DNA from: an uncultured Lachnospiraceae bacterium
GTDB lineage: Bacteria > Bacillota > Clostridia > Lachnospirales > Lachnospiraceae
Assembly (NCBI GenBank): GCA_910587715.1
Contig: CAJUMV010000011.1
Location: forward strand, 24,905 to 88,904
Length of the DNA stretch: 64,000 bases
Direction: 5' to 3'
The notes below the pieces were generated by a model. That model did not search any database. It saw only the letters and a list, made by a program, of their open reading frames with translations, and was not told the DNA's origin. This document shows positions 34,551 to 43,257 of the stretch, in pieces (within the stretch, counting starts at the first letter, position 1; every line of letters starts with the position of its first letter). The translations under genes were made by a program, and so were the position numbers.

Positions 34551-34580
34551 TTTCGGTCACCCACACCCAAAAATTGGTCA
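34551..34580 (+). promoter_or_regulatory. Candidate LytTR-regulator direct repeat
   Basis: TTTCGGTCA (34551-34559) and AATTGGTCA (34572-34580) share TNGGTCA-like cores and are separated by exactly 12 bases, a 21-base period. LytTR regulators typically bind 9-base direct repeats with about this spacing. It lies about 80 bases before the LytTR gene, consistent with autoregulation. Sequence match to known LytTR consensus is weak. Confidence 0.4.
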
Positions 34581-34661
34581 TTTACAACATTTTTTCTGAA
34601 AATAAAGGGCATTTTACAGATTATCATGTATACTTATCTTATAATAAACGGGGAAAAGCAG

Positions 34662-35492
34662 ATGAAAACAGTGAAAATTGCGATATGTGATGACGAAACC
34701 GCCCTGCGCGAAACGCTGCGGCGAAAAATAGAAAAGCATTGTCAAAACGCCGGGATTACTTGCCAGATTTTCGACTTTGATTCGGGGGAAAGTCTTCTTG
34801 CGCTCCCTGCGGAAAGCGTTCCTGATATCCTCTTTCTGGACATCCAGATGCCCGGCAAAGACGGGATGCAGACAGCAAAAGAATTGCGCGGCAAAAAGCG
34901 GGATATCATTCTCATATTTGTGACAGCACTGTCAGAATATGTATACGAAGCCTTTGACGTAAACGCCTTTCACTATCTGGTCAAGCCTTTTGACGACGAA
35001 AAATTGTACGAAGTGCTGGACAACGCCCTGCGGCAATATGCGGAACAAACGGAAAAATCTGATCTGCAGCATCCCACAAAAAGGACAACATTCCGGCACA
35101 ATCCAGCAGATCCGATAACAAACGCAAACAGCAAGAATAACCTAACTGCTCCCCATGTAATTCTTGTGAAACGGGGCGGTCTCTCCACAAAAGTATTACT
35201 CTCGGACATTATTTACGCGGAAGTTTTCAACCGCAAAGTCCTGCTTCACACAGTAAACGGCGATATTGAATATTACGGAAAGCTGACGGAGCTCTCCGAA
35301 CAGACCGGGGCAGATTTTTACCGCACCCACCGCGCTTATTTGGTGAATCTGAAATATGTGGAAAAATACAATGCTGATACCGTATGGCTGGAAACGGATA
35401 CCGTTCCCATGTCAAAAAAACAGTTCGCCGGGTTTGTGCGGCAGTATATGCAGTACATCAGCCGCACGAACGGCAGAGGAGTATGCCGATGA
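34662..35492 (+). CDS. LytTR-family response regulator
   Basis: 276 residues from ATG 34662 (GGGGAAAAGCAG upstream). Receiver domain at about 1-120 with the acidic pair in AICDDE, phosphoacceptor Asp in ILFLDIQMPGKDG and Lys in LVKPFDDE. A polar linker of about 45 residues (rich in Asn, Thr, His) is longer than usual. LytTR DNA-binding domain at about 175-276 with YRTHRAYLVNLKYV. The stop overlaps the kinase start in ATGA form. Family knowledge: these pairs control peptide-signalled or membrane-stress functions; no peptide precursor gene was seen here. Confidence 0.94.
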   Translation: MKTVKIAICDDETALRETLRRKIEKHCQNAGITCQIFDFDSGESLLALPAESVPDILFLDIQMPGKDGMQTAKELRGKKRDIILIFVTALSEYVYEAFDVNAFHYLVKPFDDEKLYEVLDNALRQYAEQTEKSDLQHPTKRTTFRHNPADPITNANSKNNLTAPHVILVKRGGLSTKVLLSDIIYAEVFNRKVLLHTVNGDIEYYGKLTELSEQTGADFYRTHRAYLVNLKYVEKYNADTVWLETDTVPMSKKQFAGFVRQYMQYISRTNGRGVCR

Positions 35493-36934
35493 ATGAGCTG
35501 CAGCAATATTATGAAATTTCAAGCCATATTTACTCGTTCATTACGATGCTGTTGACCACCTGCTGTTATGGTTCTCTGGTCAAACCGTTCCTCTCGGCTC
35601 AATCATCCTGCCGCCTGCAAAAATCGCGGGTGTGGCTGATCGCTGCAGCCTATGCCTGTATTATGCTGTTCCTGCACTATATGCCGTACTATATTAATGT
35701 CATACTCGCCTACTGCATCGGCATTTCCGGCGCGTTTCTTGTCATGTGCCTGCTCGACCCTGTGTATATCAACCAGAAACTTTTTATCTCCATTTCTTTC
35801 TTTAGTCTGCGCTGGCAGGCATGGCGCATTGTAGGTCAGATAGGGCATGTCTGGTCATCGCTCTATATCCGGTTTTTTACTGATAAGGGCGAAGTCTTCT
35901 GGTTCCGGCTCTTTTTATTAGACTGCGTGCGGGATGCACTGACAGGTTTTCTTCTTTTATACGGCAGTATACGGCTTTTAGTGAGAATTTATGGTAAAAA
36001 GCAGGAGCATATGAAAATGCGCGAGCTTTTAATTCTGCTCATTCCCTCCTTGTCCGGCATTTGCGCTTACACAATGATTCTTTTCTATTACAATGCGTAC
36101 ACAAGCGCACTCGAACAGGCGTCGTTGTCTGTAAAACTTGGTTATGAAATGCTGATTCTGCTCTATGCCCTCATCTGCTATGCGACAACCCTCGCCATCG
36201 TCTGGCTCTTCCGTCAGTGGAAAACCGAGCAGGAGGAAGACAGGCAGAAAGAAATATTTTCCAGACAAATGCAGGACCTGAAATCCCACATTACAGAGGC
36301 GGAACGTCTCTACAAGGACATGCGCGCCCTGCGCCACGACATGGGCAATCACCTGATGACCCTCAAACAGCTCTATGCACAGAGAGAATCTGAGGAAGCG
36401 GAAGCGTACGCGGCAACTCTGCAGGACCAGATGCAGGCGGCATCTTTCGGAATCACAAGCGGCAATCCCGTGACGGATGTGATTCTCGCCGACCGCAAAA
36501 AAGAGATGGAAGAAAAAGGCATTGCTTTTACCTGCAGCTTTCATTACCCTGCCGACAGTGAAATCAATGCCTTTGATATCAGTATTATATTAAACAACGG
36601 GCTTTCCAACGCCATTGAGGCGACCGAGCGGGAAAACACCCCCACGCCGCGCATTTTCCTCTCCTCCTACCGCAGGAAAAATATGTATATCATCGAAATC
36701 GCCAACAGCTTTACGGGCGAACTGGCAGCGGACGAACAGAGCGGACTTCCCGTCACCACAAAGGAAGGGGAGGGGCACGGCTTCGGTCTCAGCTCCATCC
36801 GCCACGCGGCGCGAAAGTATCTGGGCGATATCGAAATCTGCAGGGAAGTTTATGAGCAGGAGAAGTGCTGTGTGCTGCGGGTGATGTTACAAATAACCGT
36901 TTCGACTGCCTATAACAGCTTCAAAACGATCTAA
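35489..36934 (+). CDS. GHKL-domain sensor histidine kinase (AgrC-like)
   Basis: 481 residues from ATG 35489, four-base overlap with the regulator stop. About six membrane segments in the first 220 residues form the sensor part; a coiled segment leads to the His box ALRHDMGNHLMTLKQL near residue 290; the GHKL ATPase has LNNGLSNAIEA and GHGFGLSS. No large extracellular domain, which fits sensing in or at the membrane, as in AgrC-type receptors. Partner of the preceding LytTR regulator. Confidence 0.93.
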   Translation: MNELQQYYEISSHIYSFITMLLTTCCYGSLVKPFLSAQSSCRLQKSRVWLIAAAYACIMLFLHYMPYYINVILAYCIGISGAFLVMCLLDPVYINQKLFISISFFSLRWQAWRIVGQIGHVWSSLYIRFFTDKGEVFWFRLFLLDCVRDALTGFLLLYGSIRLLVRIYGKKQEHMKMRELLILLIPSLSGICAYTMILFYYNAYTSALEQASLSVKLGYEMLILLYALICYATTLAIVWLFRQWKTEQEEDRQKEIFSRQMQDLKSHITEAERLYKDMRALRHDMGNHLMTLKQLYAQRESEEAEAYAATLQDQMQAASFGITSGNPVTDVILADRKKEMEEKGIAFTCSFHYPADSEINAFDISIILNNGLSNAIEATERENTPTPRIFLSSYRRKNMYIIEIANSFTGELAADEQSGLPVTTKEGEGHGFGLSSIRHAARKYLGDIEICREVYEQEKCCVLRVMLQITVSTAYNSFKTI

Positions 36935-36968
36935 AATTTTCCACAAATATTGTGGTGACGACCTGCGT

Positions 36969-37778
36969 TTATTCCAACACCGCATTCCCAATCCCATACT
37001 TTTCCGCCAGCGCGTGTATACTCCCATCCTCATACGCCGACCGAATAAAGGCATCCGCCTCCTTTGTCAGATCGGAACCCTTGCGGAAACCCACGCAGAT
37101 TTTTTCGTCGTTGACAGCAATGGAAAATCCCAGCTGATCATACGCCTGCCCCGCGCCGGTGTTATACGCCGCCATGATGATGTCGATGACCGCCGCGTCC
37201 GCCTTTTTGTCCAGAACGCCCTGCAATGCTTCCTTCTGCGTCGCCCATGTGGTATAGCGGTATCTTGTCTCTTTCAAAAGCGCCTCCCCCGTGGATCCCG
37301 CCTCCACGGCAAAGAGCAGATGCTGGCATTCCTCTATGGACTGATACTGCCCGAGATTTTCCCCATACATCACCACCACTTGAGCGTTGGATAAATAGGG
37401 GCATGAGCAGGAAATGATTTCCTGTAACTCAGTCGTCATTGTCATGCCGTTCCAGATACAGTCGATTTCCCCTTGTTCCAACAATTCGGTCTTATCGTCC
37501 CAGTCAATTTCCTCCAGTTCCAGTGTGACGCCGATCCGCTCGGCAAAAGCTTTCGCCAGCTCGGCGTCAAAACCCGTCCATGCATCCCCGTCACGGTAAT
37601 CCATCGGCGCAAAATCCGTGATACCCGCCACAAGCGTTCCCTTTGACTGTACATACGAAAGATCGGATCCTCCTTCTTCTAATTCGAGACTTACGCTCTC
37701 CTGCTTTTCGCCGCATCCGGCAGTCAGCAGCAGCGACACCATCGCCAGCCATGCGATATTCTTCCCTTTTCTTCTCAT
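36969..37778 (-). CDS. Solute-binding lipoprotein, family 3 (amino-acid type), in a signalling operon
   Basis: 269 residues. Lipoprotein signal ending in TAGC (Cys near residue 22), then the family 3 periplasmic-binding fold: GTLVAGITDFAPMDYRD, WTGFDAELAKAFAERIG and VEAGSTGEALL. Such proteins usually bind polar amino acids or opines. No permease or ATPase gene is adjacent; instead it follows the DegV-hybrid kinase by 25 bases with AAGGGTGAGAGC before the ATG. It may therefore present a ligand to the kinase sensors, not to a transporter; that role is inference. Confidence 0.9.
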   Translation of the reverse strand: MRRKGKNIAWLAMVSLLLTAGCGEKQESVSLELEEGGSDLSYVQSKGTLVAGITDFAPMDYRDGDAWTGFDAELAKAFAERIGVTLELEEIDWDDKTELLEQGEIDCIWNGMTMTTELQEIISCSCPYLSNAQVVVMYGENLGQYQSIEECQHLLFAVEAGSTGEALLKETRYRYTTWATQKEALQGVLDKKADAAVIDIIMAAYNTGAGQAYDQLGFSIAVNDEKICVGFRKGSDLTKEADAFIRSAYEDGSIHALAEKYGIGNAVLE

Positions 37779-37803
37779 GAAGCTCTCACCCTTCTATCCC
37801 TTT

Positions 37804-40482
37804 TCATTTTCCCTTATACAGCTTGAACAACAGCCCGAACGCACCCGCCCCGCAGTTGATGGAAATAGCGGGCGATGCCTTCTGATAAATAACCCGCTCA
37901 AATGCAATCTTCTTCCTGACCATATTCTCAATTTCCTGCAGCTCCTCATAAGACAGCCCGGCGTACGTGATAAACAAAAGCCTTTTATCTATTCTGCCCG
38001 CATTTTGAAGCGCCGACGCAATGTACTTTTTCCACACCGTTTTCTGCGTCCCGATCATGACGGCTCCCACCGTCATTTTACTGTTTTTTAAAACAAGCAC
38101 CGGATGCACCATAAACGCCCTGCATATTCTGTTAATCCGCGGGGAAATCCTTCCCGCGCGCAATAAATACTCGGTATCATCCACAATAAAGCTTGTTCTG
38201 ACATAGGAGCGCATCTGCTGTATCCCCTTGATCACAGCCTCCTTTGACATGCCGTCCGCCGCATACGCCGCCGCCTGCAAAACAACAAAGCCCATGCCGC
38301 TGGACAGATGTCCGGTGTCGATCACTTCCACATTGTCAAAGCTTTTCGACGCCTCCAGCGCATTCTCATAGCCCTTGCTGACCTTTCCCGACATGGTCAG
38401 ATGAATCACACACTGCGCTTTCGTCAGCTGCTCCGCAAAAAATGCCTCGTACTCGCCGATGCCCGGCGCTTCCGAGTGCGCGCGCCTGCCGTTTCTGATA
38501 TAGGAGAGCACGCCGTCCGTTCCCGTCTCCTGTCCGTCTATAAATTCGCCGCCCTCCGTCACAACCCGATACGGCATAACGGCAACCCTCGCATTGTCTG
38601 TCATCTCACCCGGCAGATCGGAAACGCTGTCCGTAGAGATCAGCAGAAACTTCTTCTTTTTCGCATGCTCGACAAAGGGCGCCTGCACCACACCGAATGA
38701 CTCCCTTCCCTCCGCCATCGTCACAAGCTCTCGCGGCAGATGCTTTAACAGCTCCGTCTCAAGCTGCCCACCGGTCACCGGCTTTGTCAGATAGCCGTCG
38801 AAGCCTTCCCTCTTATACAGCCTCTGGTTTTCCCCGCCCGCGTTCGCCGTCAGAACGACCACCGGCGTCTCCGGATTCAACCCGCCCGCCTGCTTGCGGA
38901 TCTCATGCAGACACGCAATCCCGTCCATCTCCGGCATGAGGTGATCCATCAGGATGACGTCGTACCGGTTCTGCAGTGTTTTCTGCAGACATTCCGCTCC
39001 GCTGCCCGCGGTCTCCGTCTGCACCTTCGTATCCCGCAAAAGCTTTTCGGCAACCATCAGATTCGTCTCGTTATCGTCCACGATCAAAACACGGGCTCTG
39101 GGCGCCTCGAAGCTTCTTTTATAGAGTTTTCTCGCGTTCAGCGCATGACGCGCCTCGATGTCAATGTCCCCGAGTTCCTCCTCGGAAACGATTTCCTGCG
39201 GCAGCGTAATGACAAAGGTCGTCCCTTTCGTGTAGACGCTGTTTACCGAAATATCACCGCCCATAAGGTCTACCAGTTGTTTCACAATGGAAAGTCCGAG
39301 TCCCGTCCCCTCGATATGACGGTTTTTTTCCACATCCACTCTCTTGAAGGCACTGAACAGATAAGGCATGTTCTCCTTTTTAATGCCCATCCCCGTGTCC
39401 GCCACCGAATAGACGATCTGCATGCGCCCGTGCTCCTGTCTCCGGCACTGAATGGAGAGGGTCACTGCACCCTCCGCGGTATATTTCACCGCGTTGTTCA
39501 GCACGTTGATCAATATCTGCTTGATCCGCACCTCATCACCCAGAAGCTGTGCAGGTATTTTCCGATCGACATCGATATGAAATTCCAGCCCCTTCTCCTT
39601 CGCCCGCACCCAGATCATGTTGACGATGTCCGACAGCATGGCGCCCACGTCATAGCTGACAGGCACAATATCCATTTTCCCCGATTCTATCTTTGACATG
39701 TCCAAAATGTCGTTGATCAGTGCGAGCAGCATTTTGCCGGCTGTCTGGATGTCCCTTGCGTCCGAAGCGATCTCATCCGACGTGGTCTCCCGCAGAATCA
39801 TTTCATTTAGCCCGATGATCGTATTGATCGGGGTTCGTATCTCATGGCTCATACTGGAAAAAAACCGGTTCTGCGCTTGATTCAGCTCCTCAATTTCCCG
39901 CTTCTGCTGCTGCGCCGTTCTGTTCGCAGAACGGTAAATGGCATTCTGAAACAGGATCATGCCGCAGGTAATCGCCGAGACCATTGTCAGGGACAGCACC
40001 ACGTCCGTATACGCCATCTCAACGGTATGCGCGGCGGGCAGGGAAGGATAAAGATACGACAGCAGGTAACACCCCCAGCTTACAATCAATCCGGTGACCA
40101 GCAGTACATATTTAGCCTTTTTCTCAACAATCAGCGCCACGAATACAAAGGCGAGCAGAAACCAGCTTGATCCGCCCCCGTAAAGCCCGCCCGTGGTCAG
40201 ATAGTTATAGGGCATCACCAGATACACGAGAAGTCCGCCGATGATGACGGCTCCCACCTGTATCTTGCGATAATGGATGGAAAAATAAGTAATACCAAAC
40301 AGAATGATAAAGCCCAGTATCATGCCGATATAATTGACCGCGCCCTCTCCAAGCGCAACCGTCAGAACAACGGTGATCCCCATGCCGATCAGCCCGACTA
40401 ACGTCAACAGGCGAAACAGCCGCTCCTGCAGTGAAACGCCGGAGTCTCTTATGGGATCGATTATCTTCTTAATATTGATCAT
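37804..40482 (-). CDS. Hybrid histidine kinase-receiver protein fused to a DegV domain
   Basis: 892 residues. About 25-190: five or six membrane segments. About 205-440: HisKA with phosphoacceptor His in SSMSHEIRTPIN and ATPase with GTGLGLSI. About 475-600: intact receiver (LIVDDNETN, Asp in ILMDHLMPEMDG, Lys in LTKPV). About 615-892: DegV domain with LISTDSVSDLP, AHSEAPGIGEYEA, VIHLTMSGKVSKGYENAL, VIDTGHLSSGMG and YLLRAGRISP. DegV/FakB proteins bind fatty acids. The fusion is continuous. ATG 40482 overlaps the previous gene's stop (ATGA). No HPt domain of its own; the upstream kinase supplies one. Confidence 0.93.
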   Translation of the reverse strand: MINIKKIIDPIRDSGVSLQERLFRLLTLVGLIGMGITVVLTVALGEGAVNYIGMILGFIILFGITYFSIHYRKIQVGAVIIGGLLVYLVMPYNYLTTGGLYGGGSSWFLLAFVFVALIVEKKAKYVLLVTGLIVSWGCYLLSYLYPSLPAAHTVEMAYTDVVLSLTMVSAITCGMILFQNAIYRSANRTAQQQKREIEELNQAQNRFFSSMSHEIRTPINTIIGLNEMILRETTSDEIASDARDIQTAGKMLLALINDILDMSKIESGKMDIVPVSYDVGAMLSDIVNMIWVRAKEKGLEFHIDVDRKIPAQLLGDEVRIKQILINVLNNAVKYTAEGAVTLSIQCRRQEHGRMQIVYSVADTGMGIKKENMPYLFSAFKRVDVEKNRHIEGTGLGLSIVKQLVDLMGGDISVNSVYTKGTTFVITLPQEIVSEEELGDIDIEARHALNARKLYKRSFEAPRARVLIVDDNETNLMVAEKLLRDTKVQTETAGSGAECLQKTLQNRYDVILMDHLMPEMDGIACLHEIRKQAGGLNPETPVVVLTANAGGENQRLYKREGFDGYLTKPVTGGQLETELLKHLPRELVTMAEGRESFGVVQAPFVEHAKKKKFLLISTDSVSDLPGEMTDNARVAVMPYRVVTEGGEFIDGQETGTDGVLSYIRNGRRAHSEAPGIGEYEAFFAEQLTKAQCVIHLTMSGKVSKGYENALEASKSFDNVEVIDTGHLSSGMGFVVLQAAAYAADGMSKEAVIKGIQQMRSYVRTSFIVDDTEYLLRAGRISPRINRICRAFMVHPVLVLKNSKMTVGAVMIGTQKTVWKKYIASALQNAGRIDKRLLFITYAGLSYEELQEIENMVRKKIAFERVIYQKASPAISINCGAGAFGLLFKLYKGK

Positions 40483-43241
40483 GCTTCACCATCCCCCACA
40501 TTGCACAACAGCGTTTTCACTTTCTCCAACGCCGCTGTTATCTCAAAATCGTCGATATCCCGCCCGGCTTTCTCCAGAAGTCCGGCGACAGGTTCTCCAT
40601 TATATACAAAGCCGCTCAACGCCTCTATCAGGTTCTTTGCCTTCTCCGCCTCGAATGTATTCAGACTGTTTTGTATTTCATTAAGCCTCTTTTGAAACGC
40701 AGACGCAGAGATTTCCTGATACTCTTTCTGTGCTCCTTCTTCGTCCTCCTCCCCGAAAATATCCCGTATGCGCTGCACCGTCTCCCGATATGCTGTCAGC
40801 AGCTTTTCATGATGCATTTCGATATATGCCGCGTCCGCTTTTTTCGCCGCATCCTCCAGACCTTTCGCCAGATCGGAAAGGGCGTCCGCCCCTGTCATGC
40901 GCGCCGTGCTCTTCAATGCATGCACCAAAATACAATAGTTCTCCCAATCCTTCTGTCCGAAAAATCTATCAATCTCCTCCTGTTTTTTGTCCGCGTCTGC
41001 TGCAAATTTCAGTAACAGCTCATCATAAAACGCCGTGTTGTTCATGCAATACTGCAGACCGTTTTTTGTATGTATCCCCGCTTCCTCCAAGAGATCTGCC
41101 CTCTCCCAGTCAGATGCTGCCTGTTCCTGCTGCCCGTCATGCGGTTCGCTGTCCAAAGATTCTTTGTTCTGCCCCGCCCGGTAATCTTTATCTACATACC
41201 GGATCGCCGACTTCGGCAGCACATTTCTGAGAACGCGCTCAAGTTCCACCATCTCAATTGGCTTCGAGACAAATTCGTCAAAACCTTCCTCGAAAAACAT
41301 CTCTCTTGCGCCGCTGACGGCATTAGCGGTAAAAGCAACAATTGTTGCCGTTTTCTCAGAGTCCGCCAGCAGTCTGCGCAGCCGTTTTAACGTCTCCACG
41401 CCGTCCATCTCCGGCATCATATGATCGAGAAAAATCAGATCAAAATCTTCCCTCTCACTGAGCGCAAGCGCCTCCATTCCGCTGTGCACCGTCTTTACCT
41501 GCATTTCATATTCCTTAAAAATCCCCTCCGCAACCATCAGATTCATCGGCTCGTCATCCACCACAAGCACCTTTACATCCGGACAGAGCATTCGTTTTTG
41601 TGCAAAAAACAATTCATCCCGCACCGTTTCCACATTCAGCATATTCGCGATCGGCAGGCAGTAAAACGGTTTCCGAAGAAGCTTTGTCCTCGTATGTACA
41701 GGCAGGACAAAATGCGAATCCGCCGCCACGATCACTGTCATTCTCTCAGCCAGCTCCTCAAAAAATGCACTGCTCTCCCCATACTCCTCCGCACCGATAA
41801 ACAGATGGGTAATCTGGTACACGCCTGCCAGCGCCTTCAATTCGTCCAGACGAAATACCCTGTGTATGGAAACATCCATACCCTCGATCATATGGGTAAT
41901 CATTTCATTATAATAGTTTCTCACCTCGGGAACCTCATACTTCTCCGGCTTCAAAAAGCACGCCAGACATAGCCGCTCCCGGTTTTCCAAAGCGATCAGC
42001 GGTCTATTATCCGCTATCTTTTGCGGAATGCTCACGGACACACGGGTGCCGACGCCCTCTTCACTGGAAATCTGCATAAAGCCTTCCATGTAGGAGACCA
42101 GTCCCGCCACAATCGGAAGCCCTAACCCCAGACCTCCCGCCCTTCGGTTTCTCCCGGCTTCTTTTTGATAGAAGCCTTCCGTAATTTTTTCAAGATCTTC
42201 ACCGGAGATACCCTCCCCGGTATCGCTGACGGTAATGCATAAATTTACGCCGTAGTCTTTCGGCAGCGCATGGATTCTGACACAGACACCGCCCTTCTGG
42301 GTAAACTTGAGGGCATTGTTTACCAGATGTCTGAGAATCTTCTTCACCTTTTTTCCGTCCCCGAGAAGGACGGCAGGCATCGCCGCATCCAGATCAAAAA
42401 TCAGCTCCGGCATATACTCCCTCTCCTGCATCTGATTTTCGCTGATCACATCATTGACAATGGAGGATATCATATAAGCCTCCCCGCTGACAGTGATCTT
42501 CTCATTGTTGATCTCCGTATAATCCAAAATATCTTCAATCTGACCAAACAGTCTCTGCCCCGCCATCTGTATCGTAAAAATATCTTTCTTTTTTCCCGCA
42601 TCCTCCTCATTCTTCAGCATAACCGACGAGATTCCCGTCACCGCGTTGATCGGCGTGCGCAGCTCATGGGACACATTTGCGAGAAAGTCTTCCGTCCTCT
42701 TATTGATTTCCGCCAGCCGCGCAATCATGTCCTCCGTCGTCTTTCTCTCACGAACCTGTCTTAGCACCATAATCTTTAACAGCCATCCCGCCATATACAC
42801 GAGCATGAGATGGAGAAGCAGTCTTGTGACAAAAAGCGGCGTATCTTCCGCAAAACCATCCGTCACAAAGAAAAAATCGTACGCCATCGTCAAATAATAT
42901 GTAAACATACATATTTTGACGGTGCTGTACTTCTCTGTGAAGGAATACAGCACCATCAGCGTTATCATGACCGGCGCCAGATCAAACATACTGGTCTCAT
43001 GAATCCCATAAAAGAAAAATACAAGCATCATCAGGATCGTGTAGATGTCCAGTCTGACAGCCATCGGCAGCCTGTCTCTGATATGTAATGTCCAACCTGC
43101 GATCACACCGATCGGCAAAAGTACGACCGCCCACGTCTCCCACCCCAAAAGCAGGGATTCCCCGATCAGCACGCACGATAAGATGGTATAACAAAGCAGT
43201 ATTAAAAGCTGCGCCGCTCTCTGTTTTTCCTGATTATCCAT
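40479..43241 (-). CDS. Hybrid sensor histidine kinase with pseudo-receiver, receiver and HPt domains
   Basis: 920 residues from ATG 43241 (GAGGAGAGAAA upstream). Membrane sensor region about 10-165; HisKA with FLANVSHELRTPIN near 190-205; ATPase with GGLGLGLPIV; a receiver-like segment at about 430-550 that lacks the phosphoacceptor Asp; an intact receiver at about 560-685 (LVVDDEPMN, Asp in LIFLDHMMPEMDG); and an HPt domain near 745-835 with His in VHALKSTARMTGA. This gives a complete His-Asp-His relay in one chain. Final about 80 residues are helical. Co-transcribed 16 bases after the HD-GYP gene and overlapping the DegV-kinase gene. Confidence 0.93.
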   Translation of the reverse strand: MDNQEKQRAAQLLILLCYTILSCVLIGESLLLGWETWAVVLLPIGVIAGWTLHIRDRLPMAVRLDIYTILMMLVFFFYGIHETSMFDLAPVMITLMVLYSFTEKYSTVKICMFTYYLTMAYDFFFVTDGFAEDTPLFVTRLLLHLMLVYMAGWLLKIMVLRQVRERKTTEDMIARLAEINKRTEDFLANVSHELRTPINAVTGISSVMLKNEEDAGKKKDIFTIQMAGQRLFGQIEDILDYTEINNEKITVSGEAYMISSIVNDVISENQMQEREYMPELIFDLDAAMPAVLLGDGKKVKKILRHLVNNALKFTQKGGVCVRIHALPKDYGVNLCITVSDTGEGISGEDLEKITEGFYQKEAGRNRRAGGLGLGLPIVAGLVSYMEGFMQISSEEGVGTRVSVSIPQKIADNRPLIALENRERLCLACFLKPEKYEVPEVRNYYNEMITHMIEGMDVSIHRVFRLDELKALAGVYQITHLFIGAEEYGESSAFFEELAERMTVIVAADSHFVLPVHTRTKLLRKPFYCLPIANMLNVETVRDELFFAQKRMLCPDVKVLVVDDEPMNLMVAEGIFKEYEMQVKTVHSGMEALALSEREDFDLIFLDHMMPEMDGVETLKRLRRLLADSEKTATIVAFTANAVSGAREMFFEEGFDEFVSKPIEMVELERVLRNVLPKSAIRYVDKDYRAGQNKESLDSEPHDGQQEQAASDWERADLLEEAGIHTKNGLQYCMNNTAFYDELLLKFAADADKKQEEIDRFFGQKDWENYCILVHALKSTARMTGADALSDLAKGLEDAAKKADAAYIEMHHEKLLTAYRETVQRIRDIFGEEDEEGAQKEYQEISASAFQKRLNEIQNSLNTFEAEKAKNLIEALSGFVYNGEPVAGLLEKAGRDIDDFEITAALEKVKTLLCNVGDGEA

Positions 43242-43257
43242 TTTCTCTCCTCTATTT

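Noticed and set aside
36969..37778. Family 3 binding protein as part of an amino-acid ABC importer
   Set aside because: No permease or ATPase gene is adjacent and the gene is fused by position to a signalling operon; a distant transporter cannot be excluded, so this is only set aside.
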